DNA of 64,000 nucleotides, taken from positions 77,420,604-77,484,603 of the forward strand of contig OX578137.1 in the NCBI GenBank assembly GCA_951213105.1. The letters run 5' to 3'. A program made the position numbers and the translations under genes. The notes beneath the pieces are model-generated. The model did not search any database. It had not been told where the DNA came from and worked only from the letters and a program-made list of their open reading frames with translations. Positions 1 to 10,850 of this stretch are shown here, piece after piece. The stretch comes from Amaurobius ferox. Lineage: Eukaryota > Arthropoda > Arachnida > Araneae > Amaurobiidae. Positions within the stretch are counted from its first letter, which is position 1. The number at the start of each line of letters is the position of its first letter.

Positions 1-224
1 GCCCTTAGGTTATTGGGATGCTAGGAATCTTATGGAATGATAAAGAATGTCTGCCACCTCTTCTCCGTGTGCTTCCTTGGACTCTTTTTTTTTCACATTG
101 ACGGTGTTCTCTGTGTTCCCCTGTTTGCTGCATTGTTTGTTTTTGTTATTTTTCTTTTGTATGTGATGAGATCTCTATCTGTATGGATTAGATTCCAATA
201 AAGTCATATATTACAACAACATGG
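1..224 (+). other. Possible 3' end of an LTR or other transposon, cut by the window edge
   Basis: The stretch is less AT-rich than what follows and ends in a polyadenylation-type AATAAA (about 197-202), then some 20 bases later in ACAACAACA. This resembles the end of an LTR or of a transposon 3' UTR. The left end lies outside the window, so no target duplication or partner LTR can be checked. No coding sequence is visible. A host gene 3' UTR is an alternative. Confidence 0.25.
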
Positions 225-460
225 GCCTTAGGTCATAAATAAAATAAAATGAAAGTTTAAATATAAAATGACAGAAAAAATGTCGATACAAAAGTCCACA
301 CAGAAAAGTTATTTCAATTTTTGAAATTTTCCTTGATTATTTTACTTGCTGAAAGAGTGATTTATAATGATTAAAAATCATCTAATTAAAACTTTACACA
401 CTCTTCACTTTCATATTTATTCAGAATAAGCTCAATTTTCTAAAGATAACTTAGAATGGA

Positions 461-1757
461 ACAAGAAAGATCAATCATGATTAAAGCATTGAATATGAAA
501 CACTTTCCAACTTCAATGCATTTTTTTTTTAAAAAGTCTAAAATGCAATACATTCCTCGGTAATATTTTAAAACTTATCACAATACTACATTAATTTATT
601 ATATTTGAAAACTTAAACCTTCATTGAAAAAATGAATTTTATTCAAATGACGGCATTGAAATATAAATTGCCTGGTTTAAATATCTCTGAAATGCGATAC
701 ACCAGTAATATTTTTAAAACTATCATAATAATACGATTATTTATTATATTTGAAAACTTCATCGAAAACAACTGAAATTAATTCAAATGACGTCATAGAA
801 AAAATAACACGCCTGGATCTCTCTATAAAAACAGCATTTGATTCATAACTTTCCCCCATTCATTTCATTCATCACAATACTATAATAATTTATTTTATTT
901 AAAAATTAAGACCATGGAGCTACAAGTAATTACACTCTATGCTTAAAACTTCATCGAAAAAAATCGTCCTTCTCTTTATAAAATCAATTAATATTTCATA
1001 CATATCAGTCATGCAGACTCCATGGGCTAAATTATTCTGTGTTAAAGAAATACAGCAATTATAATACAACTTATTCTATATATTTTGCTGTTTACATTTT
1101 ACATAGGTGAAAAATAGGCTTCGTTGTAGAAATAATCAAATTTGGATAATCATTTAAACTTAAATATATTGTATTTGCGTTGTTTCAGTATGTAGTTTCA
1201 CAGAATTTAAGCAAAAATAAAGTAGTTTTAGGACGAATACAACACTCAGTATGAATTAAAAAGAACTTAAAAAATCACGATTTGGAAACAAGATGGATAC
1301 CACATATAATTTTGAAGTAGGTCATGTGATCTTTTCATATCATGGTCACGTGATCGTTTCATATAAGAGGTGTAATTATTATTTTAATTTTTATTTAAAA
1401 AACTACTGAATATATTTCGCTGAATTTTATTTTATATGTTTTATGGAACAATTTAAATATTACCTAAAATTTTCGAAGCAATTTGTGAATTTTAAATCCG
1501 CTTAAAAAATGTTTGAAAAATTAGGTCCCATAGTGCTCAATGTATTTCATTTTTTCTACCCGGGTTCATTCCAAAACTAATTGGGTGATATTATTCATTT
1601 ATATTCCCATAGGTTCTACAGACCGTCTGAACAACATACTAAAATTTCATTTTGATTAAGTCATTTTTACGGCAGTTATCGTGCAAACGGACAGACAGAC
1701 AGACAGACAGAATGAACAAAATCATAAACACTTTTCAACTTTGTTGCAAAGTGTTAA
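461..1757 (+). mobile_element. HINE/DINE-1-like non-autonomous repeat, copy A
   Basis: About 1.3 kb and non-coding. It starts with ACAAGAAAGATCAATCATG followed by an imperfect palindrome (ATCAAT..GC / GC..ATTGAT). It contains two to three related modules ending in GACGTCAT plus a GC-poor middle. Near the 3' end is a GACA tetranucleotide run (about 1689-1710). It finishes in a hairpin at 1727-1755: stem AACACTTT/AAAGTGTT, inner stem CAAC/GTTG, loop TTT. Near full-length relatives lie at 31719-33022 (minus), 42653-52877 (interrupted) and 52883-54199. A GTCY-type microsatellite plus a 3' hairpin is the known layout of DINE-1/HINE elements (non-autonomous Helitron/Helentron relatives). Assignment to that group is inference. 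Confidence 0.7.
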
Positions 1758-3334
1758 AAATGAAGTGGTTAAATATACTAATGGTACACGTTGACTCGTC
1801 TTTTTGCAATTAAATCTTGTTGATAATTTTGACTAATGTTTTTAATTATAATTGGACATAATTATCAGGATTAACAATTTGTTTAATTTTTGATGGGATT
1901 GCATCGGCTCCAAAATATTCAAATCTCGTTTACATTGCTATACGCTTTCTGCTCAGAAGGATAAGCTTAAGTCTATAAGTGGCGCTAAGGAGTAATACAA
2001 TCTATTTAAAAAAATTATTCAAAATGTTGATAAGATAAAAGAAATGGATCCCTGAATAATTTCGACTTTCAGTATTTGCTTGTTTCGTGCATGGTAAAAG
2101 ACGGTTCTGATTATATAGCTTGTTGAATGACAGGGAGAAATAAACAATGTGATCGGAAAATAAACATATAGCAGTTAAAATTGGTATTTCACACTCTAAT
2201 TTCATCTAATTTGAATGTAGTTATTACGGTCACTACTAAATTGAAAATGAGATTTTATACTGTGCGATATTGGAAGCGCATTTTGGGACTAATTTATAGT
2301 TTTCTTTCCTGGATGAAAGTACGAATGCCAGATTCGAGACTTTCAAATGATTTTAAAAACGCAAATTTTTCCACTGCGCCTGAGGATTTAACTTCTATTC
2401 ACGCCAGAAAAATATATTCGAAAAATTTTCTTAACAATTTGTTTCATCTATAGCCAGATTTTTTCGTTAACGTGCAAAAACAAAATGGTGTTTAATATGT
2501 ATATATAACCAAAATATACCTCTGCAAATTACATTTTACAGCCGAGAACCATTTATTTGTGTTTTTCAATGTTTGAAAATGTAAACCAAATTTATCTTTT
2601 TGTTTTAAAAGAAAAGTATATACGTCCTACCATAACGCACAATATGATCCCTCATTTATGAAAATCGATTCAGTAGTTAAGGCTGTAGGTCCGTTAACGC
2701 CGAAGACTAAAAAATCGAAACGACGATCATAAAAAGTGCAATTTTAAATTTATTTTTTCTCAGGTGTTACCGTACCAATTGTATTTTGTTTTTTTTAATC
2801 TCCGCTTTGAGACGACTTTACAGAAGAAAAAGTATCAAGCATTTAGCTTTCTTGGTGGCTGAGTTACATACCTTAAGTAATCGGGGTTTGTTAAGTATAA
2901 TATACACTTGTCAATGACGGATTCGGATATGACAATTTGGCGAGATGGAATGCTGCCACTTTCCTGAAATTACTTTTCAAGTGAAAAAGGTGACAAATGT
3001 GCAATTTTGGTTCAAATAGATGTTGTATAAGATGTAGAGAATTTCAAAGATAAGAAATGTTATCGTAACTTTTTTTAATTAGTATCTCTCATCCTTAAAG
3101 AGTAGGGATTGGTCAAATTAAGAAGAAAATCTTAGTACAGTTAGAAAATCCTAATTTTTATGGGTAACTTCGAGCATTCTTCGAACCTAGCTAACGCGTA
3201 ATTTTAAATATTAGGTAATGACAGAAAATTTTGACCTAATACAAGCGTCTGTATATGCAAAGAACTGGAACCAGAACCGTCATAGATTGATTTTACATAG
3301 ATTATATCAATATTCATTGATTTTACATAGCGTA
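1758..3334. other. No recognisable feature
   Basis: AT-rich sequence with only short ORFs lacking family motifs (for example 2181-2453, plus). A 15-base motif, ATTGATTTTACATAG, occurs twice about 32 bases apart just before the next repeat. I see no coding, RNA or transposon signal. Confidence 0.5.
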
Positions 3335-3569
3335 GCAGACGATTTATATTTCTATGACGTCATTTGAATAAAGATCATTTTGTGTGACTAGCAATATATT
3401 TTTCTATGAAATTTTAAGTTTTTAAATATAATAAATTACTGTACTACTGTGATAATTTAAAAACTATCAGTGCTTAATGCATCACCTTTTAAAGTTGTTT
3501 TAAAAAATCGCATTTCAGTTGGAGAAGTGTTTCACAATCAATGCTTTATGCATGATTGATCTTTCTTGT
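3335..3569 (-). mobile_element. Short HINE-like variant, fragment E
   Basis: Reverse-strand match to the first ~235 bp of the HINE-like family. The 5' terminus (ACAAGAAAGATCAATCATG) is at the right and the homology stops at the left in ATAAATCGTCTG. Fragment F (11894-12125) stops at the same point. A shared breakpoint suggests a defined short subfamily rather than random truncation. Non-coding. Confidence 0.6.
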
Positions 3570-3814
3570 TTAAATAAAAATTGAAATAGTAATTACATCC
3601 ATATTATATAAAGAGATAACGTGACTCATTGCAAAAAAAAATATGGTTTCCACTATTTTTCGCTGTCAATGTATTTAAAGATCGCTTAAATTTATATTTA
3701 GTATTTAGAGTGGTGACACGTCAAAATTGTAAATTGATTTAAAATAATTAAAGACGAAACCTTTAGATTTTAAAAGTCATTTAATAAACATCCTAAAGAC
3801 GTACACATAGATTA

Positions 3815-3860
3815 AAAGCCAGAGCGCTTTCGGGCATCACTATACCCTTCCTCCTTGGCC
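3815..3860 (-). ncRNA. Degenerate hammerhead-ribozyme-like motif in the PLE tail
   Basis: On the minus strand the order is AAGGAGGA, stem GGGTA, loop TAGTGA, stem TGCCC, then GAAA and the palindrome AGCGCT. This matches a hammerhead layout: core, stem II, GAAA, stem III. Penelope-like elements are known to carry hammerhead motifs. The canonical CTGATGA core is altered at three positions, including the catalytic C3, so this copy should not self-cleave. The call rests on layout and context. Confidence 0.4.
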
Positions 3861-4290
3861 TTATATGAAAATCGTACCAACAAGCTTAAATATTATCCAC
3901 ACCGATAGGCAGAATTTGCATATTACAATGACATCATTACAGCAAACACGATAATGCATCAACATAAAAACATGAGCAAAAAATTTAATTGAAGGCTATT
4001 ATAATGCAAAAGTAGAAGGACAAATTGTCAAGTTCTATATCAAGCATGGCATGTATTAAGCAATTAATTTTAAAATCAGAGGTAATATTGTAAAGGCATG
4101 ACGCGCATGGAATCGAGAACGAGTCGCTAGGCATAACTCAAAACATGCACAGGATCAAAATTACAGATAGAAGCACGGTATAAATAAATAAACAGGGATT
4201 CATAAATTAACATTGAACGGGGTTATTATTACTAATTAAAAGAAAATATATTTCAAGAGGAGCTGGAAATTATCTTTAATCACAAGTTGG

Positions 4291-5586
4291 TCAAGATTGT
4301 TTACAGTTTTTAACGTCCCAAGCATGTTCAGTTAACCTTATACCAACCGTACGTTTAGTGCTACCAATATAAAACTTAAAATCATTACTAGGAGAAAGAA
4401 GGGGTATCACATATATTCCAGCTTGGCTTTTAAAGTTTTCCTTGTCCTTAAATTTATCAGTGCGAATACGATTAAACATAGTGGTTGGTTATAGTCCAGT
4501 GAGCGGGTCTAACTTTAAACTCGGTGCAAAAATGGATAAGGGGCGAAGACTTTTTGTGTGATTCGGAAAACTAGCTTTAAACGGCATACGGTCGTTAATG
4601 GAAATGAGCTTAGAATTGGGTTGAATAAATTTACGGCGAATTTGAGAATTTTTTTTATAAACAAACTTAAATGAGTAAACAGCATCCTGACCTAGTTTAA
4701 AGATGAAACTAATTTCATTATTTAAAGACGAAATAGAGGAACAGCCATTAAAAGCACGATTAAAGTACGCATTAAAAAAACTTTTTTAGACGAGATGGGA
4801 TGAAAAGAATTAGCAGGAATACAAGTGTTAGTAAAAGTGGATTTACGATAGATAGAAGTCTGAAAACTAAAAGAATTACGAGAAACAAGTACATCCCAAA
4901 ACGGTAAAGAACAATTATATTTGTGTCGACAGTAAAATTAAAGGAAGAGTAAAAATTATTAACAATATCCAAAAGATTATGAAGGTCATTTAAACTATGA
5001 TCCCAAATTACAGAAACGTCGTCAACATAACGGCGTCAGAGGACAGGTTTAAGGGCTAAAAATAGCATAATCTCGTTCTCGAGTTCCTGAATCACAGTTT
5101 CATCGGAAATACCAGACAAGGGGCTATCCATAGGGGCACCAGAAATCTGTAAGTAAATATCACCGCGGAAACCAAAATAATTGGACTACACCATAATGTC
5201 CAATGCAGAGGTTATTGCGTCGATAGAGAGAATATTGCAATTTTGCTTTAAAAGCTTTTTGGCAATAATATCAATAGCATTACGAAAGGGAACACTAGGA
5301 AACAATGAAACTACTAGGAAACAATGAAACTACATTGAAACTATGGAGAGTACAATTAGAAACAAATTTTGTATTAAACAAAGTATTAATGAACTGTTCA
5401 GTGGAAGTAATAGTATAGCAATGACTATTAAAAAATGGTTTCAGAAAATTTGCCAAAGCTTCCTCCAAAAAATATGTCGGACCATTGCATTTAGAAACTA
5501 TTAGCCGTATAGGGTGGTTGACTTTATGTAATTTAATTTGACCAAAGATTTGACCAAAGGTCAACTTTCTCAAATCTTTGGTCAAA
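4291..5586 (-). pseudogene. PLE reverse transcriptase / GIY-YIG polyprotein, broken
   Basis: The protein would reverse-transcribe the element RNA and nick target DNA. From N to C on the minus strand: an early RT block with GQIKLHKVNHPIRLIVS and GPTYFLEEALANFL (about 5560-5440); the motif-A equivalent VVSLFPS (near 5300), with Asn before VVS where Asp is usual; a block reading APMDSPLSG (near 5130); the catalytic motif RYVDDVSVIWD (about 5030-5000); a thumb/linker region (4770-4500); and a GIY-YIG nuclease fragment with AGIYVIPLL, FYIGSTKR and RLTEH (4479-4291). These parts lie in different frames separated by stops, for example inside the segment before RYVDDV and just before the GIY-YIG fragment. 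The N-terminus is missing, lost at the foldback. A 20-bp duplication near 5298-5338 is an extra lesion. Non-functional. Confidence 0.82.
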
Positions 5587-5604
5587 TTAAATTACATAAA
5601 GTCA
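5519..5604. repeat. 34-bp perfect inverted repeat (foldback) at the PLE 5' side
   Basis: Arms at 5519-5552 and 5571-5604 are exact reverse complements, separated by 18 bases that include a second GACCAAAG. Each arm encodes the same RT piece, GQIKLHK, on opposite strands. This is a head-to-head junction of two copies of one PLE segment. Confidence 0.9.
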
Positions 5605-7124
5605 TTCATATCTGGTATTCTTCAAAAGGCACATTGCAGATACTTTGTCCCTCCCTGTACTATTTCCTACTTCTCGCAAGCAGTAATAGAACTTCCTTGG
5701 TTCCGGAACTCATCAACCTTGGGCTAAGCATAACACGGCGTTGCGTAAATTTTCTGCCCATAAGATTCGATAATGATCCCGATTAACTAGCTTTAAGATA
5801 CATGTAATCTTATATTTTGTACATCTTTTGCTTCTGAATCTGTATACGCAAAATGGATACCTATCCTTTGTGGTAACTTTATTATTTTATCGTTGCATAC
5901 CAAAAATTACTACATTCTGCTATGCAGTTTCTTTTTACTTTCAAAACGAGCTTACACGAACATAGTGGAGACACCTATTACAGGACGTTTAAGGAAAACT
6001 TATTTAATTTGAACATAAAAGCCCTCTTTGACTTCTAAAATTAAGTTCAAAATTAAGTCTAAAATTAAGTTCCGATCTACAAAATTCGGATGTTTTTAGA
6101 ACTATCGAAAGTCGAAGAACTCTCTAAAGTCGTTAAATTGGCGATATTTCGATAAATTCATTACTAAGGTATCGAATTTATCGCAAAGATTAAGTAACCC
6201 AGGCCTTCAGATTACAAGAATGATTTCTGTTGCGTACTTTTAACACTATAATATCGCTTCCGTTACATAGTTCACTTCCGTTTGATCTAAGTCGCATTTC
6301 TTTCAAGATATATTTTATCCCGCGTGCTAAGACATTCACCATCGAATTACAGGAATATTTTTCATCAGACTGTGTAAAATATAATATTTAAGATGATGTC
6401 ATACCACTTGATCACGACAGATATTAGATTTCATACTTAAAAATTAAATTTTAGAAGTCCTTCCACCTTTCTCAACACCTTGTTCAGACCGAAGTCCTAT
6501 CAAAGTCGATTCAGGCTTCAGACCCGGTCCAAAATCCAATGCTGCGTTCTTATAACCGTATCAGTCGGCTGCGACAACATCATGCCGTTTGCTATGTTTT
6601 CACACGTGACATATAATGCTAGACGGAAGCTTCTACCACAACATCACTAGTATAACACAGCAGCGGCTTGGGTTATATCCCTAATATAAAGATGTAAATA
6701 GTATTTGCACCCTATGAATCATTATGAGATATAACACTAGACTTTGAACCTAAACGTATTATGACTTTCTATCGTTATATATCATTTTTGATGCATTTTT
6801 AAAAAAATCTGGTAGTTCAATATTTAAAAAATTTTCTTGCAAAATTAAATTTAAATTTATCTAAACAATAAGATGTTGCAACAATAGCTGCTGACCTACT
6901 TTGACAATGAAAATACATAATTCCATCTGTTTCTAGAAGCCGTTGAAGAATATGCAGTGTCAAATTAACATATTATTGCGTAGAATTTTTAATTATAAAT
7001 TAATATATTTTTTGTAATTAATTAAATTAATTTCATCTTATCATATTTAATACGAAATGCATTGCGACAGGTTAAAAAAGAAATAAATATTATACTTTTT
7101 TGGTGCTGTCTGTGGGTATTTCAG
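5605..7124. other. No recognisable gene; short ATCG-rich repeat traces
   Basis: To about 5786 the plus strand continues an opposite-strand reading frame away from the foldback without recognisable PLE motifs. Around 6110-6190 there are GGCGATATTT / TTATCGC motifs like those of the 10.2-kb array. The rest is AT-rich, with no coding or RNA signal that I can name. Confidence 0.4.
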
Positions 7125-7315
7125 ACTATATCAGTATGTATGCACGTATACGCGGGAATGAGTTACCTGAAACAAGTATGCTACTGGATCAGTTCAATAC
7201 TAGAATACAACTTCTTTTCAACCAACTAAAGGTTCACAATTTTGAACGGTTTTTAAATAATCAAAACAACTTGATGGAATATTGCCATCAGAATACCAAC
7301 ATTATCCATAGATGA
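7125..7315 (+). other. Possible host coding exon (terminal), unrecognised
   Basis: A plausible splice acceptor (pyrimidine-rich stretch, then GTATTTCAG ending at 7124) precedes an open frame of about 62 codons ending in TGA at 7313-7315. The peptide has mixed, non-repetitive composition (YISMYARIRGNELPETSML near its start, then Gln/Asn-rich helical-looking sequence). It is not part of any repeat I found elsewhere in the window. I recognise no family. An ORF of this length can arise by chance, and no partner exon was found, so this is only a candidate. Confidence 0.2.
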
Positions 7316-7721
7316 TTATGATATTCATTCATCATAAAAATCACATTAAACCGAGAGTGTATATTAAGTATAGGAAAATTAAATAAATTTTAGATACTAG
7401 AAAATGTACCTGACGTTGCCCGGAAGTTAAGGTAGGGTAGTTATATAAATCTTACAGTATACCCATTCTTTGTACGGAGTATGTGATATAAAAAATTAAA
7501 AGTCACAATTATGGTCAAATTCCTATAATATTTTAAATGCCATTGTTATTCAAAACATTATATTAAAGTATTTAATTAAATTATCCTGAAAATATGTGTA
7601 TGAAATTTATCTTCACAGGCATATCTGAAGAATAAAACTTCTTGGTCTTGTTTCTAAACAAATTTACAAAATGTGTAATTTAATTCCCTCAAAGCTACAG
7701 GGATTATCAAGAAAATGGAAC
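7316..7721. other. No recognisable feature
   Basis: AT-rich flank between the candidate exon and the piggyBac 5' end. No repeat or coding signal noticed. Confidence 0.4.
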
Positions 7722-7725
7722 TTTA

Positions 7726-10211
7726 CCCATTCCCTGCTGATGGCTCGTTTTCGAACCATTTTTTAAATTTTTTTTTTCGCTCTAAAATATAAAACATGGC
7801 TAAATCTAACTGTTTTGTGCAAAGTTTGTTTCTTTATGAAATTTTTTTTATAGAAATTGGTAACTATCTGAGATTTTTGAAAAAAATTTAAATTTCGACA
7901 ATTTGACATTTTAATTTTGAAATAGTTTATCAAGGCCATAAGGGATGGCGCCACATGACAGTGCTGTTCCCGCTCAAAGTATTATATAATTTCATTTCTT
8001 AAGAACGAGATTGCGTATAGTGGTTGAATGATTCATTTTATTTCTCCTTGTATTTCTATAGCTCAAAATTAATGGTGCGAAAACACATCATCAGCATAAA
8101 GCAGTATAAAATCATCATAATCTTATTTTGAATTCCGAAACTATTCTTTCTTTTTTAGGTGTTAAATCTCGTCGGAAAAAACGTTTTCTTACACTTGATG
8201 AAGCTGTTGTGATGCTAAAAGAGCTTCGAAGCGAAAATGATGATAAAATATTGCTTAATGATGGTGATAAGAGTGATATTGACATTGTTATAATTCCACC
8301 GAAAGTCGATGTTTTAACGGATAAGGAAGAATTGGGTAATTTGAGTAGCTTACCCAGGGATGTAGCAGGTGAGCTTGAAATTCATGATAATGCTTTTATT
8401 AATATTACTAATACTGAGTGTCGTGAACTGCCACGTAAAAACAAAATGTAATGAAAAAAGTATCCCCCGAATTTTCTCTATGGCCACATGACCTAACTAT
8501 TTATACAAGCATTCCTAATAATGATGAAGTAAATGTATTAGCTTCGTTAGCGGGTAGTTTGCATAGTCTAAGCCCTTTAGATATTTTTTTAAAAGTGTAC
8601 ACTGAAGAAGTATGTTCTTATGTTGTTTAACAATCCATGCTATATGCCCATAAAAAAAACCGACAGGATTTTAAATTCTCTGTAAATATTTTTACGCTCT
8701 TCATAGGCTTTCTCCTGTTCACAGAATATCATAGTCTTCCTCAAGAACAAATGTATTTGTCTTTATCAGATGATATAAGAATTTCTTTTGTTAGAAATTA
8801 TTTGAGTTGTGCTACATTTCTGTCAATAAAAAATAATCTTCATTTGGCTGATAATATGAAGTTAGAAAGTACTGATAAACTAACAAAGGTCCGACCATAT
8901 TTAGACATGATAAATGAAAATTTCATGCAGTACGGAGTTTTCAGCCACAATTTGGCTATTGATGAACAGATGGTGCCATATTATGGGCGCCATTCTGTAA
9001 AACAAGTTATGAAGGGCAAACCCGTCAGATTCCTATATAAAATTTGGTGTCTTTGCTCTTCAGATGGCTACTTGTTTCAATTCGATGTATATTCCGGAAA
9101 TCTAGGTATGGGTGGTGATGTTGTAAATAAGCACCTAAATGTTGTTGTAGATCCTACAAACCATGCCATTTATTTTGATAATTTCTTCACATCTTATGCT
9201 TTAATGAACAACCTCACAGAAAATAACTTTTTTGCAATCGGCACTATACGAGAAAATCGAATCAGTAATAACGGAGATCCAGTTTTGACATCTGTTGATT
9301 CTATGCAAAAAAATCATGCGGCTGTTATGATTACATATTTGATCAGAAGAACACCACAGTTGTAAGGTGGAATGACAATTCCGTTGTAACTTTAACTACT
9401 AACAGGGATGCTGCTGATCCGCCTGTCCCTACTAAACGTTATTCCAGGAAATAGAATAAACAAATTAGTATCCCTCAACCCCAGCTGATATTAAAATATA
9501 ATAAGAGCATGGGGGGGGGTCGACTTACTGGATAACTTTATAGCAATGTAAAGCACTCAAGTCAAGGGGTAGAAATGGTGGTGGCCACTATTTGTTAATT
9601 TTCTGGATGCTGCAAAAGTAAACGCTTGGAGGTTGTATCGAATTGCTAATGAAAATGGAATTTTATTGGAATTTCAAAGAATTTTGGCATCTTCCCTTCT
9701 AAAAACTCCTCTTGCTGATGACTTGGAGATAATGTCACTGCCTCTTTCAGTCATACTGGACATCAATCAGCTATGGAGATGCAAATTGTACAGAAAACGA
9801 GCAAAGGTAATGTAGGACATATTGTATTGCGAAGTCCTGATAACGCCCGCTGAAGATGCAAAATTTGCCACAACCATACTGTTAAAATTTGTAAAAAATG
9901 TAACGTATATTTGCATGTGAAGTGTTTTGAAGCCTTCCACACATAATTTTAATTATTTTCTTTTACGTTTTATAAATATGTAATAATTTTGAAACAAGTA
10001 ATGTTAGTTCAAGTACGATTTTTCATTTTTTCAGTACACAGATATTTTTAGATTGGTTCCTGCTGATGGTGCGATTTCGAACCATTTTGTAATTGCTGCA
10101 AAAATAAATGTTTAATTTTTTTCTGTATTTCTGTCTTATTTAACATATATAGACGTAAAAAATGAATATCTGTTAAAAATTTGATCGCAAATGTGTGCGG
10201 CAGGGAATGAG
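7726..10211 (+). mobile_element. piggyBac-type DNA transposon, 2.49 kb, inactive
   Basis: The ends are short inverted repeats: CCCATTCCCTGCTG at the left and, reversed, CTCATTCCCTGCCG at the right. The right end is followed by an intact TTAA (10212-10215). The left flank reads TTTA (7722-7725), a one-base decay of TTAA, the obligate piggyBac target. A subterminal direct repeat lies just inside each end (CCTGCTGATGG..CG.TTTCGAACCATTTT at about 7732 and 10059). The coding region 8128-9946 is a piggyBac transposase pseudogene. Confidence 0.85.
8128..9946 (+). pseudogene. piggyBac transposase, frameshifted
   Basis: DDD transposase that excises and inserts at TTAA. The N-terminal part (8128-8451) is Lys/Asp-rich with LTLDEAVVMLKELRS. 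The next segment (8452-8630) continues in another frame and hits TAA at 8628. The core (8637-9365) has LPQEQMYLSLSDD, the first catalytic Asp in AIDEQMVPYYG (near 8958) and the second in YFDNFFTS (near 9180). After a frameshift at about 9363 the homology continues (RWNDNSVVTL), and the third Asp is in GGVDLLD beside a G run (about 9510-9535). The C-terminal zinc-binding domain is still readable (CKICHNHTV, CKKCNVYLHVKC), with a stop at 9944-9946. All three catalytic positions survive but at least three frame breaks make it non-functional. Confidence 0.88.
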
Positions 10212-10217
10212 TTAATT

Positions 10218-10850
10218 TTGCAAAACACTATATTTTCAACAATTAGACATCATTTTCAGTAATTTAGTGTCATTTTATCAATGTGATGACATTTTCATTA
10301 ATTTGGCGACATTTTGTTCAATTTGTCGCTAAGTGGTCGGACTGCCACACAACCGCTTCAAAAACATAATGCAATATCGATTCAAAACACAATTTATTTC
10401 ATTGATTTGGCGTCATTTTTATCAATTTAGCGACATTTTTATCGAATTTGCAAATTTATCGTTAATTTGGCGATATTTTAAAATATTACCAAATTTGTCG
10501 CCAAGTGGTATGGTTAAACGGTCAGGCAAACGATGCCGAAACATCAATAGAATACTGTCCCCTTTCAAAACACAATTAATTTCATTTATTTGGCGCCATT
10601 TGTATCGATGTGGCGATATTTTAGTTAATTTTGGGATATTTTGATTAATTTGGAGGAATTTAAAATAATCGCCAAGTAGGACGATTGGACTGAGAGACAA
10701 ACGCTACCGAAACATTATTACATTATTATTTATCCCCTTTCAAAACACAATTAATTTTATTGATCTCGCAACATTTTCATTAATGTAGCAAAATTAACAA
10801 GTCGCCAAGTTGGTACTATTTCGCCAAATTTTTGCCAATTGCCCCCCCCT
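10218..10850 (+). repeat. Satellite-like array, about four ~175-bp units
   Basis: Units begin with TTCAAAACACAATTAATTTC-like sequence at about 10218, 10381, 10564 and 10739 (spacing 163, 183, 175). Each contains a ~20-bp submotif repeated several times (TTAATTTGGCGACATTTT and variants), then TCGCCAAGT, a diverged spacer and CGAAACAT. Diverged single pieces of the same motif occur near 6110-6190, 36590-36640, 62570-62700 and 63620-63730. Two antiparallel ORFs here (10333-10644 and 10422-10700) are by-products of the repeat. Confidence 0.8.

Larger units (their letters stand above)
3780..5604 (-). mobile_element. Penelope-like retroelement (PLE), degraded
   Basis: Minus-strand element with RT fragments (about 5590-4770), a linker, a GIY-YIG endonuclease fragment (4479-4291) and a ~500-bp 3' non-coding tail. 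RT followed by C-terminal GIY-YIG is diagnostic of Penelope-like elements. The 5' side ends in a foldback (5519-5604), beyond which the start of the RT fragment is repeated on the opposite strand. The tail contains a hammerhead-like relic. Exact ends and target duplications were not found. Confidence 0.8.

Noticed and set aside
10333..10700. Antiparallel ORFs in the 10.2-kb array
   Set aside because: Both arise from the tandem repeat; no protein motif.
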